Source of the DNA: Membranipora membranacea
Taxonomy: Eukaryota > Bryozoa > Gymnolaemata > Cheilostomatida > Membraniporidae
Assembly (NCBI GenBank): GCA_914767715.1
Contig: OU612072.1
Span: 6,198,001 to 6,262,000 of the forward strand
DNA length: 64,000 bases
Direction: 5' to 3'
Below, in pieces: positions 45,233 to 57,239 of this stretch. Both the position numbers and the translations under genes were made by a program. How positions within the stretch are numbered: the stretch's first letter is position 1; every line of letters begins with the position of its first letter. A model generated the notes under the pieces. The model made no database searches. It saw only the letters and a list, made by a program, of their open reading frames with translations, and was not told where the DNA came from.

Positions 45233-47006
45233 CTTCAAATGCCTTTAGGCAGTATAATTTAATCATAATGATAGCAGAAAACCAGCGAAACATCAATTTA
45301 TAGTATTAATCACTAGCTAGGAAAGGTTTTAATGAACTATTTAAAACTTCTGCGGTTATTTCTACAGTATCGAGCTGTCCAATAGGCTCGTTGGCTTCCG
45401 ATTTGTCGGGAAGTTCTTTGATTTTTTTATTTATTATCTCCATTTATCCGTCCATTTGTTATTGTGTCATCTTTTCAAAGTTTTCATATTCAAGTTTTAT
45501 ACTGAGTGTTAAGAGTTTTGATCCATCCAGATTTCAGTAATCCTTGTTGTAGTACTGGCTAATCTTCAGAAACTTTTATTTTGATACCGTCCAGATTTCA
45601 GTCAATGCCTAGTGGTTCTTCTCAAATGATCTACAATTTTGAAAATAAAAACTTATTGTTGTGTGTTAGAATAATTCAGTTTGGGTGCATAAATACTACT
45701 GTTGTAAGACACTACTGTGTAATATAGTGCAGGCTGTAAAATCTTCTCCCAGACTAAGTCTGTTTTAATCTAGTTCAAATTGAACCCAAATTCATGAAGC
45801 TTGATCGAGTATACTATACAACCAAGCAAAAATTACTTTTCACTCATATCAATCTCCACAGGTGTTAAGGTATTTTATAGTGTTTCTAGGCCAACATGTA
45901 ACACAAGTCTCACCTGTATTGAATTCGTTTGAGAAAAGAGTTGGGAAATATAACCCAAAGTGATCTACATACCTATTAAAATTGATATCTTCAAAATTCT
46001 TCTTTCATGTATACTTGGTATATTTATACCGCTATATACATGTATGCATGATGTGCACTTTTTTTTAACACTTTATTGGCAGTCTATTTCATTCCAGTAG
46101 CGGAATGATCCACATGTGACTATGTGCATGTCCAAAGAATTCTAACATAGTAGGGAGTTTGGGTATCAGTTATATCACGTTTGACCCAATTTGCCTGCCA
46201 CTAGCATTCAACCGGTGAGCAGCCATTGGCTCGAGGGGAGCAACCCCAAATTCTGGCCATCAAGCTCAAACTTTTTCTATCGTTCTGTCAGATGATATGA
46301 GCTGTAATGAGAGTATGGGGATATTTTTCCTATATTTCTCATCTCCAATCACAAAATGTAGAATCAACAATTAAGATAAAATATGCATCGTACACTCTGA
46401 AGCAGCAGGGATTCACACCGGCCTCAACAATGATAATAAAATAAGAAGGAAAAAAATACCCAGCAAAATGTAGTAAATTAGCCTACTATAATTTGTCTAT
46501 GCTGCCTTCATAGAAAGGCATTGGATGTCAAAGGGATAATGTTGTATCTTCCATTTTGTAAAAACTACCAATATCATTGACAAGCCAACCTCAGTATTAC
46601 TAATTCAGCTGGAGAATCCGCTTTGGCTTGAGATTATAAATGTTATTATGAAGGTTTAACCAACAGGGAGCTGAGGTTAACTTAACTAACCCAGACTTGA
46701 TAAACTGCAAAAAAAATAATTTGGTTTTTTTCAAAGAAATTCTACATGGCCTATGCACCCAGGGACTCTTGATCCACCGAGAGAACTGAGCACATCATAA
46801 ACATTAACTGGAGCTGAAATATGTGGCAGCAGCACACATATATCTAGCCACGTATTCAGTATTAGATATTATAAACACCAGAACACCAGAAAAAAAAAAC
46901 AACAAACAACAACAACATGATTGCGTGATTGTGATTGTTCTGTTTATATTTGTATATGTTTTCTATCACAACGTTGTCTCTCACCCATGTTTTTGTCTAT
47001 CTCTAG
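45233..47006. other. No supported gene; MITE fragment at about 46165-46260
   Basis: The fragment reads CACGTTTGACCCAATTTGCC and GGGGAGCAACCCC and belongs to the palindromic family at 1503. The rest shows AT-rich sequence without an exon chain. Confidence 0.4.
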
Positions 47007-47087
47007 GTTCGATATCGCCGTAACAGGACAGGTCGATCAGGATTAAATTACTTTGATGGATGTCGATTCAGAGGTAGAATAGTGTAA
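47007..47087 (+). CDS. Possible terminal exon, Arg-rich
   Basis: After an acceptor (TATCTCTAG) it reads VRYRRNRTGRSGLNYFDGCR to FRGRIV and TAA, 27 codons in phase 0. It would fit as an alternative last exon after 44545. It lies just before the start of duplication copy B. Confidence 0.3.
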   Translation, partial: VRYRRNRTGRSGLNYFDGCRFRGRIV

Positions 47088-47829
47088 TTCGGTGAGTTGT
47101 ATATTTATATAAATTGAGCATTTGCCATTAACTAGTTGTTAGTGTACACCCCAAAGTGCACCATTTAGAGTGTATCACAGCACAGCTTACGATAAATTCA
47201 TAATCACATATAATTAGCTGCGATAGCAACTTTTACGGAGAATGAAAATAAGATTATACAGATCAATACTAAATACAAAGACGTGTGATTATCATAGCTG
47301 GGAGCCAAACAAGTGCCGTCTGTAAAAATAAATAGAGATGAGAAACATAATTTGAAAATAAAAATACAGCATCAAAGCATCAAAAAGAAGAGAAGGAAGA
47401 AGAAAGCAACAGCAGACAAAGTTGCAAACCCCTGAATCATTATGATAATGTAGGATTAATAACATGAAGTCAGCTCTATTTAAAATATGAAAATTTGAAT
47501 ACCTCGAGGTACTAGGATGTTAACCAGTTTCTTTTATAGCAAGAAATATAATTGAAATGAATATAATATGTCTTCAACCAGCCACTTATTGTTGACTGGA
47601 GGCAGGACTAGTAATAAACCTGATGAATCAGATAGAATCAATACAATGGATAAAATGATTGGCCGTGAGCACCCCCTAGCCTGAATTCTCCTGCTGTAAT
47701 ACTTTAACCTGATGATTTTCTGATTTGTATGTAAATCTAATGCTGTCTTAAGTGTCGTAACAACTAGAAGATGATGTTAACATATTGTGGATTGGTAAAT
47801 TCAGGTCAGGTTAGAAGTTGTTATGTAAT

Positions 47830-50800
47830 TCAAGTGGTTCTCATCTTCTTCTGGTATATATATTTAATGTAATTGCGTGACGCGGCCACATCTGGATGAT
47901 CTTCACCTAATGTGTTCAATTCGATGGCAAGGCACTTGTTGTAATATTCTAGAGCTCTGTCTAGCTCACCTTTGCTGTCATACACAGAACCAATGTTATT
48001 GTATGAGGTGGCCACACTTGGATGATTTTCGCCTAATTTATCCAGTCTGATGGTGAGCGACTTGTCGTAAAATTCCAGAGCTCTGTCTAGTTCACCTTTG
48101 CTGTCATACACGTGACCAATATTATTGTATGAGGTGGCCACACTTGGATGATTCTCGCCTAATTTATCCAGTCTGATGGTGAGCGACTTGTCGTAAAATT
48201 CCAGAGCTCTGTCTAGTTCACCTTTGCTGTCATACACGAGACCAATGTTATTGTATGAGGTGGCCACACTTGGATGATTCTCGCCTAATTTATCCAGTCT
48301 GATGGTGAGCGACTTGTCGTAAAATTCCAGAGCTCTGTCTAGTTCACCTTTGCTGTCATACACGAGACCAATGTTATTGTATGAGGTGGCCACACTTGGA
48401 TGATTCTCGCCTGATTTATCCAGTCTGATGGTGAGCGACTTGTCGTAAAATTCCAGAGCTCTGTCTAGTTCACCTTTGCTGTCATACACGAGACCAATGT
48501 TATTGTATGAGGTGGCCACACTTGGATGATTTTCGCCTAATGTGTTCAGTTCAATGGCAAGGCACTTGTTGTAATATTCTAACGCTCTATCTTGTTCACC
48601 CTTACCCTCATACACAGAACCAATGTTATTGTATGAGGCGGCCACACTTGGATGATTCTCGCCTAATGTGTCCAGTTCGATGTTGATGCACATTATGTAG
48701 AAAGTAGAAGCATCATCCTGCTTTCCTAACCAATGGTTCATCAGAGCGAGGTTGTTGTAGCATTCAGCCATATCAGGATGATCTGCACCTAACCTGTTCT
48801 CTTTGACACTGCGTACTTTATTAAAGTACTCAAGTGCATTGGCATATTTTCCCATCGCCTCATAGGAGTTTGCTATCTGTTCATATTCGACATCAGTTCT
48901 ATCAATCTCAGCTGAGGAGTGTAAACCTCTCTCTTGAAGATTACCGAAGTCTTCTCTGTTTTTGGCCTCCTGTAATATAACATAATAATTATTTGCACCC
49001 AAATATTCTAGTGAGAGATTATATCTTTGGCCTGCTGGCTTGCTTACCTGACTGATACCTGTTTTGTTACGATCTTGTCAAGAATGCCACTTTATGAAAA
49101 ATCACCTAGTTTTTTGTTTTCAAATTTGACGAAGATACAATAGAGGTTTGTGGTCTTATTGTAAAGTAATAAAACTAAAAAACAAGACTTATTAAGGTAA
49201 ATCGGGCGTTTACCTGTTTGTTTATAATAACTTACTTAGCCGGAAACCTCAATAAAATTGAATAAAAAATAATAATAGAAACAAAACAACAATCAGGTAA
49301 TTGTCTTCTGACATTTAAGAAGAAGGCAACATTTCTTTCTGTTCATACATTGTTCTAATGCAATGACGATTTATCAAGATTGAGTACCCATGCTAATACT
49401 AAGACGCCAATAATATACCTTCACCTTGATGACAGATTTCAATGATGACAGATTTCATTTTAACTTTTCTTAAAACCAGTCTGAAACTAAATTAAATGCG
49501 AATTTAAACTAGCTGGAATCTTGTTTAACCATTACAGCAACAAAATTTTGTAACTCAATTCATTCCCAGGCCATAGTCTAAAGAAAATTGTAGGGGAGAA
49601 AAATCTATTGGAGGTGCATTGCTTTAAACTCCTCCTCCTTCCCCATCACAAAACCATTGACTCTGGATAAACCAACTTTTACCCAGAAACCAAAATTCGC
49701 ATCTAGCTTCCAGTCTTTATTCATCAGTCAACTTTGAGAACCATCAGATGCAAGGGTAAACTTGCTTTTCATGGCCTGTACCTGTACTCCGACTATAAAT
49801 TTCTTGTTGTGTGATCCCCCATTGAAGACAAAACAAGACAACACCAACTCCTTCTGTGAGGTCTGGGGCTAAGCTCCACCCTCCAAAGCATTTTTCAGGT
49901 ATATGAATAGCAAACAGAAGCCACAAATAAGCTGATTCTGACATGATGTTTTCAATTATAGTGTTTTTAAGCCACTGTATTTGGCATTCTTCAGGAGGCA
50001 GTTTCCCCGCCCCTACCTCACCCTGTAAATACGGGCCTGTAAATTGTTCAAGAACCTAAACATACCACAACACAGCGATTTACTTTGCCTTGGATATATG
50101 GCGCCAAAATATTTGGGTGCACAGATTCGTATATTTTGTAGTCACAGGACAAGAAGTTAAAGATATGACTTCATTTCTCTCAGACATTGATATCATTCTC
50201 ATCACTGCAGCTATGTATAGCCAACATAATTTTTAGTTTGATTCTCATTAGAATGCTAATTGCCCCATTGACAAAAAAATTCAACTTGTGTTAAACATTA
50301 CCAGTGTCAGTATGACAAAAATTGTGAAAACAAAAATATAACTTCTAACTTAATACACAAAAGTCATAATGATCAAATTTCCTCACCTCAAAGTGCTCTG
50401 GACTCATGTGGTCATCAGCTATTTGCAGCCCTTTCTTAATTATTCCGTAATCACCCTCAACAGTTCCTTTTGTTGTATCAGCTGCAGCAGTTGGAGAATT
50501 AGGAATGACCGTGGGTAGAAGAACCTTAAAAAATATAAACATACTTAACCTTAGAGATTATTGTGGATATTCTCCAGCTTGACTCAAGCTTTTATACAAG
50601 ACAGATGATACAGATGAATTGATCTTCACAAATTAGCAAATTAAAGACAGTTAACGAAAGTAAAGAAATAAAAATGAAATTCTCTGCTCTCATCAACTAG
50701 CCGCCAGTTCTAACTCAGTTTGCATCCTAGTCCTTGTCGATGGATGCCATGTTGGGTTTCCTTGGGTTGAGCTAATAGAGAATAGCATAACAAAGTTTAT

Positions 50801-53800
50801 GTTGCACTAAAACTGGATGATCTGAATCATAATCATGAGAAAAGTGTTTCTCTTCTACTCGTCAACTATGCTAAAATAGAACTCTCACCATGTTCTCTAG
50901 ATTATTCCCTCCGCTGGTTTCTACAGATGAAGTATCCATCTGAAGAACCTGATGAACATGCAAGGAAGAGTCTGGCTGTGGGTCCATAATGGGGTCTCTT
51001 TCAATTTCTACAAATGTTAACCGCAAAGTTTTAATGACACAAAGAAGCAGTGACCGCCATCATAACAATAAATTAGCTACTCATCATATCACATATCATG
51101 TCTATGTATATATTGTATAAGTGCTCATGTTGAATGAATTTAGGTCGCCACTCAATAGGAACACCTTCTACACTGTCAATAGCTGGGTTCAGTGGTATAT
51201 TAACATTATCATTGGAGCATACCTGTCTCTTCAGTTGGATATATTTCTGTTGGGTTTCTCACTTCGAATCGAACTTTGAGTAAATTCGATATCTTTCCCT
51301 CTATCTGAAGCCTCGTTCGTATTAAATCCATCTTCAATAAAAAAATATCAGCTATAGCTTTCAAATATCTAAAGGGAAAATTCAGTCAACAACTGAACAA
51401 TATCTCAGTCGTTGATCTGCAAATTTTTAGAGTCACAAAATAAACGATTGCACCTATCACACCTCCGAGCTCAAACAAGCTACCATTATGAACCATCGAT
51501 AAGTTTACATACAGAGAAAAGATTAGGCACTGCTAAAACCAACAGCCTTGCCAATCGACTAACATATATTGGCCACACTGCCACATATTGCTACAGCCAA
51601 GCAGCGTAAAGTGTTTGCATGAGGAAGTAAAAAACTGCCATGGCTCATATCCTTGGAATGGCTGAATTTAAAGCTAGCAACATTCACACACCCTCTTTAC
51701 TTTTCATATAGACTTCGACTTTAACTAGCCAAAATACATAAGCTACACCCGGATTCTGGAAAGTGAGCTTTCCCTAAGGGAAGGTAACTCTCGTTCTCTG
51801 CATTATGACGTCACAGTCTCCCGAGTGAGAGAATGCGTGTTACCTCCCCTTATGGAAGGCACTCTTTCCACCACCAATAACTTGTGGATAGTACAGCATT
51901 GAATGTTTTTACCATGCAAATCTGACACAAATTCACCACAAGTAACTGCCTGTCTATATCATCCTTCGGTCTTTGGGTAGCCTTTAAGGGTTCCAAAACA
52001 TGCGGATGAATTAAGTTTATTTTCTTAGTGTAAGGACCAAAATTTTTTGCCTTTTCAATAATATGAAAATGATTTTTAATGTCTTAATCATATTTTAGAA
52101 GATAATACAAAACTATTTTCTGTTTTGCTGCGTTTTGCAGAACCCGAATTAACCGTAGCTCATATTTACTGCTCCAGGGTAACAGATAAAGGCACTGTAG
52201 ATTCAGCTTACCTGGCTGCTATTGGTCAATGTGAGGTTTATCTGCCTGATATTCTCAGCTATGTCAGCGTGTTTTGTCTTGTTCTTGATGATTGTCTGCT
52301 TAGCCAGATGTCTTCTCTGCATATAGTCGACTTCTTGTAGTCCGTATTGCTCTCTTATAGCCGCAATCTGCAGAACGGATAAAATGTTGTTTACACATGT
52401 CGGTACTAGTTTGAATATTCAAACTCTCTTTGTTTTGTAGGTAGCGGCATTTCATTGCCAACAACATCCATACACTGGGTGCCTCAACTAAGGCAGAACA
52501 TTTGTTTTCTTTTCTACGCACTAGGTCTCATTTGACTGCCCTATTTAGCGGCCCCCTTGAGCGCAGGTGGCTTGTGTGGGGTAGTACCCTACACCCTTGC
52601 CCGCGGCTGCCGGCTACTCTTTATGTTCAAGAGGCAGAGGGGATCTTAATACTGCTCGCAAGCATATAGTCCCTATAGGCCTTCTGTATTTATGGTCCTG
52701 ATCGAACAGATCTGGCAAGGATGAATGGCTTGCCAGTGCCAAATCAGATATGACAGCCAGCGAATCTGGATCATAAGATCACAAGTCTTTACCCTTAAAC
52801 GTCACTGTTTTGACGCACTGTTTCATTACCTTCTGATCTCTAGCCAGATTAATTTCTTTAATGACCTTCTCAGTCTCTTTATCCCACTCAGATAACATGG
52901 CTGTAGATTTTCTTATCTGACCTTCTATTCCTTTGAATCTGACATTCAGACTATCCCTCAGAGTCACAAGACTGGAACAAACTTTTGATGCTAGTTTTTC
53001 CAGTGGTACATATTTATGTGTTTTACCTACAAGATGAATAAATATTTAAATTTCAGTATATTTTGATCGTTCTCCTGAAAATGATGATGCATTCGCATTC
53101 AGGTATTGTTCAATTTAGCCCTCTCCACCCCCTCTCCACCCCCTCCTGACCGACAGCCTCTAGCCGGAGGTGGTTTATATTCTCATTAGCCCTCTGCTGT
53201 CAAGCCCGAGATAATTGATATTCTACAATCACCCTCTCCCTTACTAACCCATTACTGGTACTCTTGCAATATTGCTACATAGTAGAAATACAAAGGTGAC
53301 TTTTTGGCATAAATAGTAACAAAAAATGCACCAACATTTCCCACCTGTTTCACAATCTTGTGGGGAATTGAGACAACCGACACAAAACATTTGACAGCAG
53401 TTTTCACATCCAACACAATATAACTCTCCATCATGTCTGTCACAAAGCTTTGAACCGTCCGTTGATATTCGACTCTCACTTATATCATCAGTAATCATGG
53501 CGTCCTGTATAGGGACATTCTCTTTTTTAAGAGAAGATGTCGGTCGCACCAGCTGCACCACCTAAAGAATGAATATAAATTGTAACCCTTACATCTACAT
53601 CATTTACTACATAAGGAGTTCACTTGGATAGTAGGCTGAATCTTAACCATCATATTGGTACAGTCATATCAAAGTGAAACACAAGACGTTTCCTTTTGAG
53701 AAAACTGAAGACAATAGGACATTCGATCTATCATCAGCTATGCTGCTCCATCAGGGCAAATGATCCTACCCACCCGTTAGATAATAGTCCAATTTTTAAT

Positions 53801-56800
53801 GACTCCACACAAACATCTTCTTGGACAGTTAGCAATTTTAGACCGAAGTGATGTCGCACTGAGAAGAGACATTGCAGCTCCTTTAATTGTTTACTTCATA
53901 ACGTGACAACAACTTTTATGTAAGCTTAAACCATATCAGTACCGTTTCTACCCAGAGCAGTCCAGTGATCCATTTTTATTATCATATGGTAATATCTGGT
54001 CTGTTTTTAAAGCTAAACCAAGTTCAGCTTAAAAAATATTATCTTCATCTTATCCTACTGTCTAAAAGGCTCACAAGGTTTGGTTTTGGGACAATATACC
54101 ATAGTGTTATTATACTCTATGCAATATACAATTATACTATCTGATGACTAAGGTCCATATATTATTACTGACTCTCTACACAAGCTCAAATATAACTAAC
54201 CTTCTGTGAAGTCCTCACAGGTTTCTTTGCTGGTGGACATTGAGGTGGCTCATGCCATGAGCAGCCTGGCTGAGAATCCAGTAACGGATCATAGCCTTTG
54301 TTACCATCTGCAAAACGGAATCAATTCATCTTTACTATTCAACTATAAGTTATTAAATTTTATTATAAGGCTTTTGGTAGAGGCAGTGTAAAATTAAGTC
54401 TATCATAGAATGTTCACCACTAGTCAAATCAAAGCTCAGCTGACTTACTGTCAACAGTAGATTTCACAGACAGAACATGAGGCTCCACTGTGTCTTTAGC
54501 AGATAATTTCATTTCTTTGTGAGACACATCAGTCTCATTCTGGGTAAGCATTGTTATAAGAGAATGCAATAAATAGGAAAACAGTAGAGGCATCTGATCA
54601 TCTGTCAAACTACCCTTTGGTGATGAAAGAAAAGTTGGTTCACCAGGAGATTGGGTATATGAAGGAACTGAAATCGAGTAATAGTGTATCTACAGTCAAA
54701 CTATTGTAAATAAACTTAATATTATCTCAAGTTTTTGTTGGATTTGGATGATTGCCAAAAGTGTTATGTCAGCTAAATATAAAAGGCACTCAGGCAGTAG
54801 GCCTATATTGATGTGTATGAACGCTGATTGACAAATGACGCAACACTGGATTTGATAATTGAATCAGGGAAAAACCCAAGTGATCAGCGTGATGCAAGAC
54901 ATTTTGATAATAGGCCTATACGTATTTGGGTTTACATGATTGGCTATAGACACTGGCTCATATATAATAGCGCCTTATTTATCGTTTGAGTAACCCAAGC
55001 TAACCAGTTTATACATCTAGGACACTTTCGACTAAGGACTAAAAGAAGCAACGCAAAATATGAAAATCAACTCAGGCAAGCTAACCAAAAAACATATCAA
55101 TGGAAAGTTGATATAAGACTTTCATCATGTAATCTTTTAATCGATAGCTTTTTGGACAGTGGCTCTTAGTACAGTGGCCATTTGGACAGTGAATTTTTGG
55201 ACGGTGGCTTTTTGGACAGTGATCTTATGACTGATGGCCATTTGGATAGTGAACTAACTGCCTTATGGGTAGTGGCCCTAGGCCAGTGGTCTTATGGGTA
55301 GTGGACTTTTGAACAGTGATTTCATGACCAGTCGATTTTTGGCAGTTGCCTTTTGGGTGATCACAGAAAGCACAATACAACGCGTAGGCCCGATGATGCT
55401 ATCAAATTGAATCGGAATTGAAATTAGGTATATAAAATGGCAGCACTGACTCAGCAGCAGGACGGTGAATAGTAAGTGGTATACCTTGTTGTGGTGATCG
55501 TAGCGACATCAGACCCATTGCAGCATCATAAATTTGAGGTGATGATATACACAGATCAGCAGAAGCTACAGATAGTGGGTCGGTGATGATGTCATCACTT
55601 AGTTCTGTTTGTGAGGCTCTGTTTACTCCGAATTCATCAGAATCTTCTTTGTCAGGTTCATCGTCAATGATCACTAGTTCTGTAATATCTGCCGTTGCAC
55701 TAGAGGGGGAGGGTCTGAGGCGGTAGCTTGATGGTGTAATTGATTGTTTAGTACTAGCTGCTGATTTCTTTGGTTTGAACATTACCTCTTTGACCACTTG
55801 TAAGAAAAAAATTGAGATTTTAGTCTTGATTTGATTGAAAACTAAAGAATTGTTCTGCACTCGCAAGTCATTTTAATTTCATAAGAAAAATACAACATCA
55901 TTGAGCGCATGCCAGGTCAATAAAAGGAACCAATAACATAAACAAAAACTTGTACAGGCAGGAATCAGAATTCCGTCTGAAACATTATGCATCGCAGGGC
56001 AATAGTTTCGAATAAATAGTAAGCGAGAGGAAATTTCTGAGCCCGTGAACCAACACCGGGTAGGGTTTTGTAAGCTCCACCTATGTGGTCTGGGTCAATT
56101 ACCCAGCCTCTCATTTTAAGGTATGTAACAAGCAAATCAAACGCTGATTCTGACATGGAATATCCAATATTCTAGTACAGTATTTTTAGGCCACTCTTTT
56201 TAGCATTCTGGGGGACGGTGCCTCCCTGCCTCCCTGCCTCCCTGCCTCCCTGCCTCCCCTAGAACTACAGGCCTGCATAGTACATATATTAATGTGACCA
56301 TGATCGGAATAAGGTTTTTTTCACATTTCAGTAACCTCGTAAGAACTATCCAATTGTTGGTTTACTCATATCAAGCTTGTAGGTGGAGAAAATATTAGGC
56401 ACCGTAAACGTATCCAATCAAGATGAAATGTTCAAACTTTGGTTTTGCCACTGATTATTGGCAGATATTGGTTATGCTAATTGAATTTCACAAATAGCTC
56501 AGTACGTCATATTATACCTACAGGAATACAATGAATAGAAACTTCTTCAGCAGCACAATTTCACAGGAATATAAAGTAGATAAACCAAGCAGTACAGTAC
56601 AATAAACGCCAAGATAATGTTAGTTATTTTAGCCCTGGAATGAATGAACCATTATTGAACTTAAAAAGTTGGAAAAGATACTTCGGGTTTTATGTCACTG
56701 TTTTGCTGTGACTTTTCCACTCCCGTGGACAACACAATCATCTTCAACAACAACAAGAAGGAGATCACATTTAGTCTTGTCGAGTAATAAAACTCAGGTA

Positions 56801-57239
56801 ACTTGGATATGACGAATTTCTTACCTCTGATATCTGTCTCGCTGTCTAGCTCTGTTACTTTTGGTTTCACCTCAATATGAGAGCCCTCTTCATTTGGTAT
56901 CTGCAGGAGCTGATCGGTGTCAATCTTTGTCTTCTTTGTGCTTGATGACACATCTGTTCCTCCCAAGACTTGTCCCGGTTTCCTCTTGTTCACATGCCTT
57001 ATGTCGGATGTTATTCTTTTCCGCGAAGAACTTGATGGTGATGAGGCCACGGTTTCACGAATCTTCTTCTCTTGTTTGATTATTTTATAAAGATGCCGGC
57101 GAGTAATTCCACATCTCTGAGTTGTTGTAGATACTTTGCCGCATCTATTCCACTCATCTAGAATCTCGATTTTTCTTTCGAGTGTCAAATCATTTCTCTT
57201 TCTCTTCACAACACTCCGAGTATCCCTGTTATTGGCCAT
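47830..57239 (-). CDS. Chimeric HTH / SIM / B-box / coiled-coil / TPR protein, 1042 aa (copy B)
   Basis: Exons in transcription order: 56825-57239, 55485-55796, 54449-54667, 54201-54307, 53345-53561, 52830-53026, 52212-52367, 51223-51331, 50889-51007, 50387-50524 and 47830-48969. Every junction keeps phase (3129 nt). Domains: CENP-B/pogo-type HTH (residues ~17-60); SIM (ELVIIDDEPDKED, ~178-190); a B-box zinc finger from ~391 (CDRHDGELYCVGCENC, FCVGC, then GKTHKYVPLEK); TRIM-like coiled coil (~432-560); KLC-like TPRs of 42 residues (~685-1035). No RING is seen, so ubiquitin-ligase activity is not implied. Likely a DNA-binding scaffold with peptide-binding TPRs. Alternative: the TPR part is a separate gene starting at 50542 (MFIFFK), with the first part ending at 50727 through exon 50727-50771. 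Four TPR units are almost identical in DNA, suggesting recent amplification. Confidence 0.72.
47990..48560 (-). repeat. 126-bp coding tandem repeats (TPR units), nearly identical
   Basis: Units around FYDKSLTIRLDKLGENHPSV differ by only a few bases over four copies. The matching part of copy A has more units that are less alike. Confidence 0.85.
50727..50771 (-). CDS. Alternative terminal exon of the HTH/B-box gene
   Basis: After acceptor CTCTATTAG it reads LNPRKPNMASIDKD then TAG, in phase 0 from the exon at 50889-51007. Using it would give a 631-aa protein without TPRs. It is absent from copy A because of the deletion. Confidence 0.4.
   Translation of the reverse strand, partial: LNPRKPNMASIDKD
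55148..55352. repeat. Decayed minisatellite of TTTTTGGACAGTGG type
   Basis: About 10 diverged units of 18-20 bp (TTTTGGACAGTGGC, CATTTGGACAGTGAA, TTATGGGTAGTGG) in intron 2 of the copy B HTH/B-box gene. The unit falls inside the block missing from copy A. Confidence 0.7.

Larger units (their letters stand above)
26345..47200. repeat. Segmental duplication, copy A
   Basis: From about 26345 the sequence matches 47215 onward (AGCTGCGATAG, TTTTACGGAGAATGAAAATA) and stays collinear through the TPR, HTH and ectodomain genes to the window end. Copy A lacks the segment corresponding to about 50550-55625 and has extra insertions at 29147-29385 and 33513-33928. The unit contains one divergent gene pair. 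Confidence 0.85.

Noticed and set aside
49744-49944. MSESA-type ORFs (also 29444, 30566 and 55965) as genes
   Set aside because: They fall in a dispersed ~140-bp repeat and its flanks, inside introns, with no conserved frame between copies.
47830-57239. RING finger upstream of the B-box
   Set aside because: No C3HC4 pattern was found in the exons before 53561, so E3 ligase activity is not claimed.
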